From assembly GCA_963749035.1 (NCBI GenBank), contig CAVVKW010000004.1, forward strand, positions 1,550,001 to 1,614,000: DNA of 64,000 nt, written 5' to 3'. Each line of letters opens with the position of its first letter. The first letter of the stretch is position 1. This document shows, piece by piece, positions 8,065-16,661 of this stretch. The notes beneath the pieces are model-generated. The model did not search any database and was not told where the DNA came from. It saw only the letters and a program-made list of their open reading frames with translations. The stretch comes from CAVVKW01 sp963749035 (GTDB taxonomy: Bacteria; Verrucomicrobiota; Verrucomicrobiia; Chthoniobacterales; JAATET01). A program made the translations under genes and the position numbers.

Positions 8065-8763
8065 TTACAGCTTATCCTTCACGACAAGGTAAGCGCGCTC
8101 GACGGGCTTTCCCGATTTCGGACTGAGCGCCTCGACCCGCATCTCTTTCAGCATCCACTGGCCGTCGAGCTTCTGCGCCGACGTGACCTTGAAGTGTTTG
8201 ATCGGCTTCCCGTCGTCGTTGTATCCGCGCATCTGCATGATGGCTCCCGTCTCTTTGTCGACCCACACCCGGACCACACCATACTGACTCCGCCCGCGCG
8301 GGGCCTGGATTTCCAGTTCCCAGCACTGCCTTCCGTAAATCTTTTCTTCTCCGTTCACTTTCGCCCGAGGCCAGTAAAGAAACTGCAGCGCGAGATCCTC
8401 GTAGGTGATCGGGGTGTCCATCACTCGCTGATCCTGTTTGGCCGGACTGACCTCCGACCGGGACCCACGTGACCGCTCGGTCAGCTCCGCAGAATTTTCG
8501 AAAAGCCGCAGCGAAATGTCTGGTCCGGACTCGAAGTCGTAATCGATCACCCCCCCGTCGAGCGCGATCACGAACGGCGTCCGCTTCCCGTCCGAGTCCC
8601 GCAACTCCGCCGCCAGTCGCGCCGATTGCGAGACCTGATTCATCCGCGACGCCGAGAGAATTTCCTGCGCGTCCGGAGCGGCGTCCGCAATGGTCACCCA
8701 GCACGAAAGAAAGGCGGAAAAAGCCGAGAAGAACAGCCGGCGTTGAGAAGTCGTTGGATTCAT
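8065..8763 (-). CDS. Outer-membrane lipoprotein-sorting (LolA-like) protein
   Basis: A 232-residue exported protein. A signal peptide (about 1-28, ending ADA) precedes a domain rich in beta strands with KHFKVTSAQKLDGQWMLKEM and GAIMQMRGYNDDGKPIK, segments recognisable in COG2834-type LolA-like proteins. These periplasmic proteins bind lipid-linked partners in a half-barrel. The gene is divergent from the PAP2 phosphatase (36 nt between starts), so both may share a control region. Whether it sorts lipoproteins is not known. Confidence 0.7.
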   Translation of the reverse strand: MNPTTSQRRLFFSAFSAFLSCWVTIADAAPDAQEILSASRMNQVSQSARLAAELRDSDGKRTPFVIALDGGVIDYDFESGPDISLRLFENSAELTERSRGSRSEVSPAKQDQRVMDTPITYEDLALQFLYWPRAKVNGEEKIYGRQCWELEIQAPRGRSQYGVVRVWVDKETGAIMQMRGYNDDGKPIKHFKVTSAQKLDGQWMLKEMRVEALSPKSGKPVERAYLVVKDKL

Positions 8764-8798
8764 ACGAAGAATTTGCGCACTATTGTCGACTGTTCCCG

Positions 8799-9443
8799 AT
8801 GGATCAAAGCCTCTTTACACAGATTAACCAGCACTGGACCCACCCGGCGCTCGACCACTTCATGGCGGCGATCTCGAGCTGGGATCTCTTCTGGCCTCTC
8901 GCCGTCATCGCCGGCCTCGTCGCGCTGATCTTCGGCGGGTTTCACGGTCGGGCTGCACTCGTTTGTGTCGGGCTCGTGATCGGGCTCACCGACGCACTCG
9001 TCGTCGACACGATGAAGGACATCGTCCAGCGCCCCCGCCCCTACCAGGTCCTCGATGGTGTGCGAATCCTCGACCTGCAAAAGGCCAAACCCCGCATCAA
9101 GGCGCTCGCCGAACCCGTCAAACTCGAGATCTCCGAGCCGTCGATTCTGCCCGTGGCCGGAAATTCGTTTCCGTCCGGCCACGCCGCCAACAACTTCGCG
9201 CTCGCCACCGCCCTTGCCATCTTCTTCCGCCGGGGCTGGCTGTTCTTCATCCCCGCCACGCTCGTTGCCTATTCGCGCGTTTACGTCGGCAGTCACTACC
9301 CGTCGGACATTCTCGTCGCCTCGATTCTCGGTGTGGGTTGCGCGCTTCTCGCTCTTGCGCTCCTCGAGGCAGCGTGGCGGGAACTCGCACCTCGCTGGAT
9401 ACCCCGCATCGCCAGCCATCACCCCAGCCTCCTCGAATCGTGA
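8799..9443 (+). CDS. PAP2-superfamily membrane phosphatase
   Basis: A 214-residue integral membrane protein with about five hydrophobic helices. The three phosphatidic acid phosphatase motifs are all present: KDIVQRPRP, PSGHAANN and SRVYVGSHYPSD, the last with the catalytic His. Such enzymes dephosphorylate lipid phosphates such as undecaprenyl pyrophosphate or lipid A. The start is ATG 8799; the longer frame from 8469 runs into the opposite gene. Its stop overlaps the GTG start of the next gene (GTGA), and it probably forms an envelope operon with the two glycosyltransferases. Confidence 0.9.
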   Translation: MDQSLFTQINQHWTHPALDHFMAAISSWDLFWPLAVIAGLVALIFGGFHGRAALVCVGLVIGLTDALVVDTMKDIVQRPRPYQVLDGVRILDLQKAKPRIKALAEPVKLEISEPSILPVAGNSFPSGHAANNFALATALAIFFRRGWLFFIPATLVAYSRVYVGSHYPSDILVASILGVGCALLALALLEAAWRELAPRWIPRIASHHPSLLES

Positions 9444-10948
9444 AATTTCTCCTCTTCGGACTCCTCTGCCTCCTCACCCTCGTTCGCATCTGGTTCTTGA
9501 CCGTCATCGCCATCACCCCCGGGGAAGCCTACCATTGGATGTGCGCGAACCAACTCGACCTTGCCTATTTCGATGGCCCGGGCGGGACCGCGGCCCTCGT
9601 CGCAATCGGGCAGAATTTCCTGGGCGCCACCCCTCTGGGTATCCGGATCGCCTTTCCGCTCGCCGCGTTCGCCGCGTCGATCGCCATGTATCTACTTGGC
9701 CGAAATTGCTTCGGCACTCCCGTCGGCCTGCTGGCGGCAGCACTGCTCAACGCGCTTCCGCTCTTCAATCTGGAGTCGGTCCACGCATCTCCCACGATCC
9801 CGGCTCTCGCGTCAGCGATCTTCGCCGCCGTGGCCGCCTGGCGCGCGATCGAGCGAAAGCGCGACATCCTGTCCTGGGTTGTTACCGGCTTGTGGATCGC
9901 CGTCGGCACCCAGTTTCACTACTCCGTCGTGCTCCTGTGGCTCAGCATCCTCATCATTTGCCTCTCCGCCCCCCGCTACCGGCCCCAGCTCCGGCACTTT
10001 GGCTTCTACGTTGCAACGCTCCTGACCGTTGTCGCCTGCTTGCCCGGCTTGATGTGGAACTCTCAACACGATTGGGCCGCCTTTTCGACCGGAACGTTGC
10101 AAACGGTGATCTCGTTCGACCCATCGACCTGGCACTACGCCTTTGCGAACGTCCACGCGGTCCTCTCGATGTTTGGTGGGTTGTTCCTCCTTGCAGCTTT
10201 CTTCGTCGGGTTCCGCACGATCCGCCGTCACCTGCGCCCACGTTTCGCCGTGGGTTTTGCCACCCCGTTTCTCCTGGTCTGGCTCTTCTTTGCTCTCCAC
10301 GGAGAACGCGACCCAGCTGATCTGCTGATCGCCGCCAGCCTCACCATTCCGTTCGCTGCGTCCCTCGCCTTCGTCGATCGCTCGATCTTCCGGATCATCC
10401 TACCGCCCGCCCTCCTACTGACCGCGATCACCAGCGCCATCGCTCTGGCCTTTCCCCACTGGCACCCGCAGCCCGCCTCGGCCGCCGACGCGTCGCTCCC
10501 GTGGAGGCAGGTCGCGACGGCCGCGGATTCGCTGCGAACCGAGGCGGAATCCGTCCAGCCCGCCGCAGTCTTCTTCATCGCCAAAAACCCAGCCTACACC
10601 GCGGCCCTCAACTTCCACCTGCCCCGCGTCGCCCGCAACACGACGAGCGAAGTCTTCCTTCGCGAGTCGCAGGACCTCGCGACTCAATTCGGAATCTGGC
10701 CTCGCTACGACGACTTCGTCGAGGCGGACGAAGCACCGGACGAATTCTTCACCGAGCTCCGTGCCACCAATCCTTACGAAGGCCGTTCAGCGATCTACAT
10801 CACCGACGAAACCGAGCTCCCGCAGACCATTCAGGGAGCCTTCCGGCTCGTCTCCCTCGCGGGCACGATGAACGTCGATGGTCCGGGCGATTCCTCGCGT
10901 ATTTTACGATTTTATTTTTGCGAAGACTACCAGACGATGACGCTTTGA
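9440..10948 (+). CDS. GT39/ArnT-like membrane glycosyltransferase
   Basis: A protein of 502 residues with about ten hydrophobic segments. Near the N-terminus ITPGEAYHW carries the acidic residue typical of the first loop of PMT/ArnT-fold enzymes (commonly D/E-E-A-Y/H). These enzymes transfer a sugar from a polyprenyl phosphate to lipid A, protein or a glycan on the periplasmic face. The start is GTG at 9440, overlapping the stop of the PAP2 gene. The C-terminal 170 residues form a soluble domain. The GT2 gene downstream would supply a polyprenyl-phosphate sugar donor. Confidence 0.8.
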   Translation: MKFLLFGLLCLLTLVRIWFLTVIAITPGEAYHWMCANQLDLAYFDGPGGTAALVAIGQNFLGATPLGIRIAFPLAAFAASIAMYLLGRNCFGTPVGLLAAALLNALPLFNLESVHASPTIPALASAIFAAVAAWRAIERKRDILSWVVTGLWIAVGTQFHYSVVLLWLSILIICLSAPRYRPQLRHFGFYVATLLTVVACLPGLMWNSQHDWAAFSTGTLQTVISFDPSTWHYAFANVHAVLSMFGGLFLLAAFFVGFRTIRRHLRPRFAVGFATPFLLVWLFFALHGERDPADLLIAASLTIPFAASLAFVDRSIFRIILPPALLLTAITSAIALAFPHWHPQPASAADASLPWRQVATAADSLRTEAESVQPAAVFFIAKNPAYTAALNFHLPRVARNTTSEVFLRESQDLATQFGIWPRYDDFVEADEAPDEFFTELRATNPYEGRSAIYITDETELPQTIQGAFRLVSLAGTMNVDGPGDSSRILRFYFCEDYQTMTL

Positions 10949-11673
10949 GCGCGACTTCGCCCAACGTCTCCATCGTTATTCCTCTCTACAACGAGGAGGA
11001 CAACGTCCCCATTCTTCAGGAGGAACTCCGGACCGCGCTCGGTGATTTCGATACCGAAATCATTTTCGTCGACGATGGCTCGACCGACGCGACCGTGGAG
11101 CGGGTGCAGACTGGCAACGGCGTCCGACTCATCCAATTCCGCCGCAACGCCGGCCAGAGCGCCGCGATGATCGCTGGCATCCTATCTGCCCGCGGCGAAA
11201 TCATCGTCATGCTCGACGGCGACCTCCAGAACGACCCCGCCGACATTCCCCGCCTTCTGACCGAGATCTCCCGCGGCGCCGACCTCGTCTGCGGATACCG
11301 CGCCCACCGCGCCGATTCCCTGACCAAAAAAATCACCAGCCGCGTCGCGAATTTCGTTCGCAGCCGGTTCGTCGGCGATGGCATTCGGGACACCGGCTGC
11401 ACGCTAAAAGCGATGCGCCGCGAATGCGCGCCCGCCCTCGTCCCGTTTCAGGGCGTTCACCGCTTCATCCCCGCGCTGATCAAAAACGCGGGGCATTCCG
11501 TCGTGGAGATCCCGGTGAACCACCGCCCGCGGAAATTTGGCTCCAGCAAATACGGCCTCGGCAACCGCGCCCTGCGGGCGACCACCGACATGTTCGGAGT
11601 TCGTTGGATTCAGTCCCGCCGGCTCGACTACGTCGTCCAGAGCGACCAATCTTCCAAGACCACCGCGCAATAG
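10945..11673 (+). CDS. GT2 glycosyltransferase, dolichyl/polyprenyl-phosphate sugar synthase type
   Basis: A protein of about 242 residues with a GT-A fold. SIVIPLYNEEDNV is at the N-terminus, IIFVDDGSTD follows, and LDGDLQNDP holds the metal-binding DxD. The C-terminal HRPRKFGSSKYG is typical of polyprenyl-phosphate mannose/glucose synthases. No membrane helices follow the catalytic domain. I choose TTG at 10945, which overlaps the upstream stop codon (TTGA) and gives the right N-terminus; the first in-frame ATG comes too late. It probably makes the lipid-linked sugar used by the GT39 protein. Confidence 0.82.
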   Translation: MSATSPNVSIVIPLYNEEDNVPILQEELRTALGDFDTEIIFVDDGSTDATVERVQTGNGVRLIQFRRNAGQSAAMIAGILSARGEIIVMLDGDLQNDPADIPRLLTEISRGADLVCGYRAHRADSLTKKITSRVANFVRSRFVGDGIRDTGCTLKAMRRECAPALVPFQGVHRFIPALIKNAGHSVVEIPVNHRPRKFGSSKYGLGNRALRATTDMFGVRWIQSRRLDYVVQSDQSSKTTAQ

Positions 11674-11763
11674 CGATCGATCGGACCCCGATTGGACCAA
11701 AGTCCTGTTCGGACCTCTGGCGGAATCGGCAGCGCGACGATGCGACCGGCGAGAACCAGCCCT

Positions 11764-11846
11764 TACCGGCGGCGGGACTCGAACCCGCACTCTGTTGCCA
11801 GAAACGGATTTTAAGTCCGTTGCGTCTGCCATTTCGCCACGCCGGC
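11764..11846 (-). tRNA. tRNA-Leu (anticodon UAA)
   Basis: An 83-nt class II cloverleaf on the minus strand. The acceptor stem is GCCGGCG/CGCCGGU with discriminator A; the anticodon arm is ACGGA-CUUAAAA-UCCGU (anticodon UAA); the T arm is GCGGG-TTCGAGT-CCCGC; there is a short variable arm. CCA is not encoded. It reads UUA leucine codons, rare in a GC-rich genome. Confidence 0.93.
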
Positions 11847-12176
11847 ATCAGCGAAGCTGAATTCGTTGCCACTCACGCGTGAGTGCATCACCCCCCAAGT
11901 TTCCGATAATTACGGCGGAATGCGAGGCCAATCCGCACCGCGGTGGTCGACCAACGACCAGCCAATGCGCCGAGCGCGATCCTGAGTCGCGCCCACGAGA
12001 AACTCTTTTTATTCACTCGCGATAAAGACGGCATTCGTTCAAGTTGCCAACCCTTGATGGATCTCAGGCCCCCACGATCCCAGAATTGCTGCCGCGCGAA
12101 AAAAAGTCTCTTGGAGACTTGCCGAGAAGCCCACCGCCGGGCTCGGTAATCGCACTCGATCGTTCGCCTCCCAGCC
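11847..12176. other. Intergenic stretch without a supported gene
   Basis: About 330 bases between the tRNA and the sulfatase. A minus-strand frame (11888-12259, 123 codons) is open but overlaps the sulfatase start and resembles nothing I know; its basic C-terminal half could be a remnant. No promoter or terminator is clear. Confidence 0.4.
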
Positions 12177-13601
12177 ATGTCGCAACCTCCCAACATTCTC
12201 TTCGTTACGACCGACCAGCAGCGGTTTGACACGATCGCCGCCCTGGGAAACCGGCACATTCACACGCCGCACCTGAATTGGCTCGTGGACGAGGGCATTA
12301 CGTTCACCCGATGCTACGCGGATTCGCCGGTCTGCGTTCCTTCACGCGCCACGATCATGAGCGGAAGGCACGGCTACCGGTCGGGTTTGACCGGAAACAA
12401 CGAGCGCGGATTCTCCGACGCGATGAGCGGCGGGCCGACGATGCCCGAACTTCTGACGGCCAATGGCTACCAAACCCGGGCGCAGGGGAAGATGCATTTT
12501 CATCCCGTTCGCTGCAACTACGGCTTCGAACACATGGAGCTGCCTCTCGATTTCTACCGCGATCAATTGAGTAACCGCTCACGGGGCCTGAGCAAACAGC
12601 ACGGAATCGGTGAGAACGAGGTCAGCCCCGTCATCTCGACCGTCCCCGAGACCGAAAGCCTGACCTATTGGACCGTCCAACGGTCCATCGAATTTCTGGA
12701 GACGCGGGACGAAACGCGCCCATTTTTTCTTTGGACGAGCTTCGCGAAACCACACCCCCCCTTTGATCCGTGTGCCAATTACTGGGAACTCTACCGCGAC
12801 CGGCCCGTGCCCGAGCCGGTCGTGGGAGACTGGTCGGCGGACTATGATGACGTCCCGAACCCGTTACGCGGCCCGTCCCACTTTCTTGCCAAGACTCATC
12901 GGCTGAGTGCGGAGCAAATCGCAGACGTGCGTCGAGCCTACTACGCCTGCATCACGCAGATCGACTACCAGCTCGGTCTTCTCTTCGCCTCCCTTCAGAG
13001 CCAGGGGCTACTGGAGACGACGTGGATCATCTTCACTTCGGATCACGGCGATCTCCTCGGAGACCACCACCTCGGAGCGAAAAGTCAATTTCTCGAAGGC
13101 TCGGCCCACGTGCCAATGATCATCCGCCCGCCCTTCGGCTGGGAGGGAAACCGCGGCCAGCGCTGCGATCAGCTCGTCACCCTGGCCGACGTCTATCCCA
13201 CCGTGGCCGCGCTCGCCGGTATCGAAGCACCAGCGCACCTCGACGGCGAAAATCTCCTCGGTCGCCTGGATGCCACGACCGACCGCACGTTTTACGGTCA
13301 ATGTGACGATCGCGCGTTCTGCGTTCTGGATGGCGATTGGAAATACCTGTGGTTTCCGCAAGGCGGCCACGAGCTGCTGTTCGACCTCGGGACGGATCCC
13401 TACGAACGGCGAGCACTCCAACCCGAAAATCATCCTGGCCAATACCGCCATCTCCGCGCCCTCCTCGTGGCCCACCTCGAAGAATCCGGGTCAAAATTCC
13501 TGAAAGACGGTGATCCCGTCACTTTGCCCGATAGCGAATTGCCGACGACCAGTTGGCCCGGCTTCATCCCGCTCGATGCAGAGTCAGACACCTTGCATTG
13601 A
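12177..13601 (+). CDS. Sulfatase S1, apparently cytoplasmic
   Basis: A type I sulfatase of 474 residues. Metal ligands sit in LFVTTDQQ, and CVPSRATIMSGRHG holds Cys53 in the CxPxR motif, which is converted to formylglycine by a maturase. ITSDHGDLLGDH-type metal site FTSDHGD is present further on. It hydrolyses a sulfate ester or sulfamate. Unlike every other sulfatase here whose N-terminus is visible, it begins directly with PNILF and has no signal peptide, so it should act in the cytoplasm, perhaps on small sulfated sugars brought in by the symporter encoded 50 nt downstream. Family members of this layout resemble choline-sulfatase/N-sulfoglucosamine types; the substrate is open. Confidence 0.93.
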   Translation: MSQPPNILFVTTDQQRFDTIAALGNRHIHTPHLNWLVDEGITFTRCYADSPVCVPSRATIMSGRHGYRSGLTGNNERGFSDAMSGGPTMPELLTANGYQTRAQGKMHFHPVRCNYGFEHMELPLDFYRDQLSNRSRGLSKQHGIGENEVSPVISTVPETESLTYWTVQRSIEFLETRDETRPFFLWTSFAKPHPPFDPCANYWELYRDRPVPEPVVGDWSADYDDVPNPLRGPSHFLAKTHRLSAEQIADVRRAYYACITQIDYQLGLLFASLQSQGLLETTWIIFTSDHGDLLGDHHLGAKSQFLEGSAHVPMIIRPPFGWEGNRGQRCDQLVTLADVYPTVAALAGIEAPAHLDGENLLGRLDATTDRTFYGQCDDRAFCVLDGDWKYLWFPQGGHELLFDLGTDPYERRALQPENHPGQYRHLRALLVAHLEESGSKFLKDGDPVTLPDSELPTTSWPGFIPLDAESDTLH

Positions 13602-13651
13602 CTCCTCGCACTGCCCCCATCCCTAACAACCGAAACCAATCAGTAACCTAG

Positions 13652-15097
13652 ATGTCATTTTTTAAAAGCAAGCCCGGCCCGGTCGTTGCCAAGGAAGACC
13701 GCGTGCCGAACGTTCAGAAGATCGCCTACGGTTTAGGCGGGGTTGTTAACCCTTTCATCGATTTCGTGCAGGGAGCGATGCTCCTCTTTTTCAATCAAGG
13801 CTTGGGAATCAACCCCGGCTTGGTCACCACTTTCGGCGCCCTGTTCCGGGGCTGGGATTCCGCCAGTGACCCGATCGTCGGGAATTTCTCCGACAACTTA
13901 CGCACAAAGTGGGGACGCCGCCGCCCGCTCATCATCATCGGCGCAGTTCTTTTCGGCCTCACGATCCCGCTCCACTGGAGTGCGACCGCCGAGATGAGCC
14001 AGACGATGATCGTCATCTGGATGGTTGTGACTGGGCTGATCCTCTACACGGCAGCCACCATCTGGTACATTCCGTGGCAGAGCCTTGGTCTGGAGATGAC
14101 CTCCGACACCAACGAGCGAACGAGGCTCATGGGTGTCCGGACCTTCTTCTCTTTCGCGGGCGGATTGGTTGCAACGTGGGTCCCGCGCCTCGCAGTCGCA
14201 ACCCTCTTCGCCGGGCCCGTGCTGGCCAGCGGCGAACCGAACATCAGCCAGGGCATGTATCGCGTCGGCTGGCTGCTCTGCGCCTTCATCGCCGTCATCG
14301 GAATGATTCCCGGATTTTTCTGTAAGGAGAAATATTACGACAGCGGGCTGACCCAAAAGCAGGAAAAGGTCTCCCTGATCAAGAGCTTCCGACAATGTTT
14401 GACGTGCAAGCCGCTGATCCTGCTCTTGATCATGATGCTGACCCAGGTCATCGGTGCCCTGCTGGTGCAATCCCTCGGTGGTTACGTCATCCGTTACTTC
14501 GTCTGCGGCGGAGACATCAAGGAGTCGACGCAGGTCTTTGCGATGGTCAGCACCATCGCAATGCCCATTGGTCTCGCGAGCGTGCCCGTCTGGGTCTGGA
14601 TCTGCGAACGCCTCGGCAAGAAGACGGCCATCTCCCTCGTGGTCATTCTCGGGATCATCGGCAAGGTCCTCGTCTTCGTTTTCTACGTCCCCGGAGATCC
14701 TTGGTTGATGATCGTTCCCCATTGCTTCCTCGCGTTCTACGGCGCTGCCATGTGGATGATCGTTCCGTCGATGCTCGGAGACTGCGTCGATTACGACGAA
14801 CTGAAAAACGGCACCCGGCGTGAAGGGGCGCTTTCCTCCACCTTCCTGTTCTTCATCAAAGTGGGCGTGACTCTGTCCTCGATGATCTCCGGCTGGGTGT
14901 TGGTCTGGGTTGGATTCGACGTCGAGCTGGTCGGCAATCAGAACCCAGGAGTCGTCGAGGCGATGCGAGATTATTTTGTCTTCATCCCGATCGTTTTCTG
15001 GATCATCACACTGATTTTGATCGCGCTTTATCCGCTGAATACCAAGCGGACCACGGTGATTCGTGCCGAACTCGAAGCGCGCCGTGGCAAGATCTGA
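13652..15097 (+). CDS. GPH-family sugar:cation symporter (MFS)
   Basis: A membrane protein of 481 residues with about twelve hydrophobic segments. DNLRTKWGRRRPLIIIGA between helices 2 and 3 is the MFS/GPH loop signature, and DCVDYDELKNGTRREGA corresponds to the conserved late-loop motif of the glycoside-pentoside-hexuronide family. It would import a sugar, glycoside or hexuronate with H+ or Na+. It sits between a cytoplasmic sulfatase and a secreted beta-helix protein, so its cargo may be a small sulfated or uronic saccharide released outside. Substrate identity is inferred only from neighbours. Confidence 0.87.
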   Translation: MSFFKSKPGPVVAKEDRVPNVQKIAYGLGGVVNPFIDFVQGAMLLFFNQGLGINPGLVTTFGALFRGWDSASDPIVGNFSDNLRTKWGRRRPLIIIGAVLFGLTIPLHWSATAEMSQTMIVIWMVVTGLILYTAATIWYIPWQSLGLEMTSDTNERTRLMGVRTFFSFAGGLVATWVPRLAVATLFAGPVLASGEPNISQGMYRVGWLLCAFIAVIGMIPGFFCKEKYYDSGLTQKQEKVSLIKSFRQCLTCKPLILLLIMMLTQVIGALLVQSLGGYVIRYFVCGGDIKESTQVFAMVSTIAMPIGLASVPVWVWICERLGKKTAISLVVILGIIGKVLVFVFYVPGDPWLMIVPHCFLAFYGAAMWMIVPSMLGDCVDYDELKNGTRREGALSSTFLFFIKVGVTLSSMISGWVLVWVGFDVELVGNQNPGVVEAMRDYFVFIPIVFWIITLILIALYPLNTKRTTVIRAELEARRGKI

Positions 15098-15173
15098 GAT
15101 CGGCGAAACGCCTGAATTGATCCGCCCTGGAAGGGGTGCGACCTTCAACCACACCAACCAACTCACCTTGCAC

Positions 15174-16661
15174 ATGCGTCTTCTGATATCCGGATGCCTC
15201 GGCGTCCTGACCCTATTCCACGGCATCGCCGCCGTTCTTCCCGGCGAAATTCCCTCAGCGTCACTGCCCCCCGCTGGCTGGATTCTTGACGAATGGACCG
15301 ATCCCGGCGGATGGGAGACGGTTGACGTCACCGAGCACGGACTGCTGCCCAATGCTCCCACCCAGGACGCTGCACCGATCCTCGAAGGGATCATCGCGAG
15401 CGCTTCGACTTACCGGATTCTCCACTTTCCCGCCGGGAACTATTTCTTCAAATCGGACCTGACCATTTCGAAAAACGGCATTCGCATCCAAGGCGCCGGT
15501 GCAGATCAGACGAATTTCTATCAACAAAATTGCTGCTTCACGTTTCAGCCGCAGAGTCTGGAGAATCGCGTCATCCCACTCGGCCCTCCGCCCGAGCGCG
15601 GAGACTCGGTGTTGCACTCCGTCGACGCAGATCAAGTCTCAGTTGGAATTTACGTGCTTCCGCTGGCGCAATTTCCCTGGGGTGGAAACCGCGAAGAATA
15701 CAACCTGCGGATGGCCAAGGAGGGGCGCGGCCAGATCGTCGTCGTCACCGGTGTCGAGGGCGATTCCATCGACGTCAGCGAACCCATGGGTCTCGATTAC
15801 ACGCCGTGGCCAGACCTGCGGCTGAAGATCCTCCGCATGCTGAAAGACGTGGGAATCGAAAGCCTCCACGTCCAGAAGCTCGAGCAGGATAAAAAGGATA
15901 CCCTCATCTTCGACCAAGTTGCCAACGGCTACGTTCGAGACGTCTCCTCCTATTACACGCACCACAAAACGATCCTCACGAAGCACTGCTACCGCATTTT
16001 TATCGAAGGAAACGACATCCGGCAGGGCTGGGAAAAGAAGAAGGGCGGACACGCCTACGGGATCCAAATCAATTCCAATACCACCCGCGCCTACGTCCTG
16101 AACAACAAGCTGGAGCAGCTCCGTCACGCGATCACGCTCCAGCAGGGTGCGAATCACTGCGTGATCGCTTACAACCACACGAAGAGCAACATCCTGCTGC
16201 ACGGCAACTACGCCAACAACAACCTGTTCGAGGGAAACGTGGCTGACGCTGGAATCAACTTCGACGCCGTCCATGGATCGAACGGCCCCTTTAACTTCGT
16301 CTTCCGGAACGTGTCAGACTCGGACTTTCGTGGGATCGGCGTCTTCCGGGGCGAACCCGTGATCGCGATGGGGAATGCGGCGAAGAAATTTTTGAAGGTG
16401 AGGGACGAGGACTACTACGCGCTGAACCGCGTGAATGGCGAGATCGACCCGGGCCGACTGGATCTCAATACGGAGCTTCCGCCTTCGTTGTATTACGAAT
16501 CGGCACCAGCGTATTTGGACAGCGCTCACTGGCCGCTCTACGGTCCTGGTGCCGGAGACGATTGGGGTTACCCGCGGCCAAACGCCGCGTCGGCCCGCGA
16601 TTTTCGTGACCCGCCCTCCCCCGAAGAGGACGCTGAAACGAATCCGAATTCTGACTCTTAA
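15174..16661 (+). CDS. Secreted right-handed beta-helix protein (pectate-lyase-like fold)
   Basis: A 495-residue protein. The signal peptide (about 1-20) is followed by a Pectate_lyase_3-type start: ILHFPAGNYFFKSDLTISKN and then IRIQGAGADQT, typical of GH28/PL-like helices. Repeating beta-helix turns with Asn ladders follow (NNKLEQL, NYANNNLFEGNV). The fold is used by polysaccharide lyases, hydrolases and epimerases; I cannot identify the catalytic site. The start is ATG 15174, because the frame from 15063 overlaps the symporter gene. Its stop codon overlaps that of the convergent sulfatase at 16658. It is probably an extracellular enzyme acting on the same polysaccharide as the sulfatases. 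Confidence 0.75.
   Translation: MRLLISGCLGVLTLFHGIAAVLPGEIPSASLPPAGWILDEWTDPGGWETVDVTEHGLLPNAPTQDAAPILEGIIASASTYRILHFPAGNYFFKSDLTISKNGIRIQGAGADQTNFYQQNCCFTFQPQSLENRVIPLGPPPERGDSVLHSVDADQVSVGIYVLPLAQFPWGGNREEYNLRMAKEGRGQIVVVTGVEGDSIDVSEPMGLDYTPWPDLRLKILRMLKDVGIESLHVQKLEQDKKDTLIFDQVANGYVRDVSSYYTHHKTILTKHCYRIFIEGNDIRQGWEKKKGGHAYGIQINSNTTRAYVLNNKLEQLRHAITLQQGANHCVIAYNHTKSNILLHGNYANNNLFEGNVADAGINFDAVHGSNGPFNFVFRNVSDSDFRGIGVFRGEPVIAMGNAAKKFLKVRDEDYYALNRVNGEIDPGRLDLNTELPPSLYYESAPAYLDSAHWPLYGPGAGDDWGYPRPNAASARDFRDPPSPEEDAETNPNSDS

Noticed and set aside
11888..12259. Minus-strand 123-codon frame next to the tRNA
   Set aside because: It overlaps the sulfatase S1 start and promoter area and shows no family resemblance; kept only as intergenic comment.
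13898..15394. Minus-strand 498-codon frame
   Set aside because: Antisense to the GPH symporter; His/Asp-rich shadow product.
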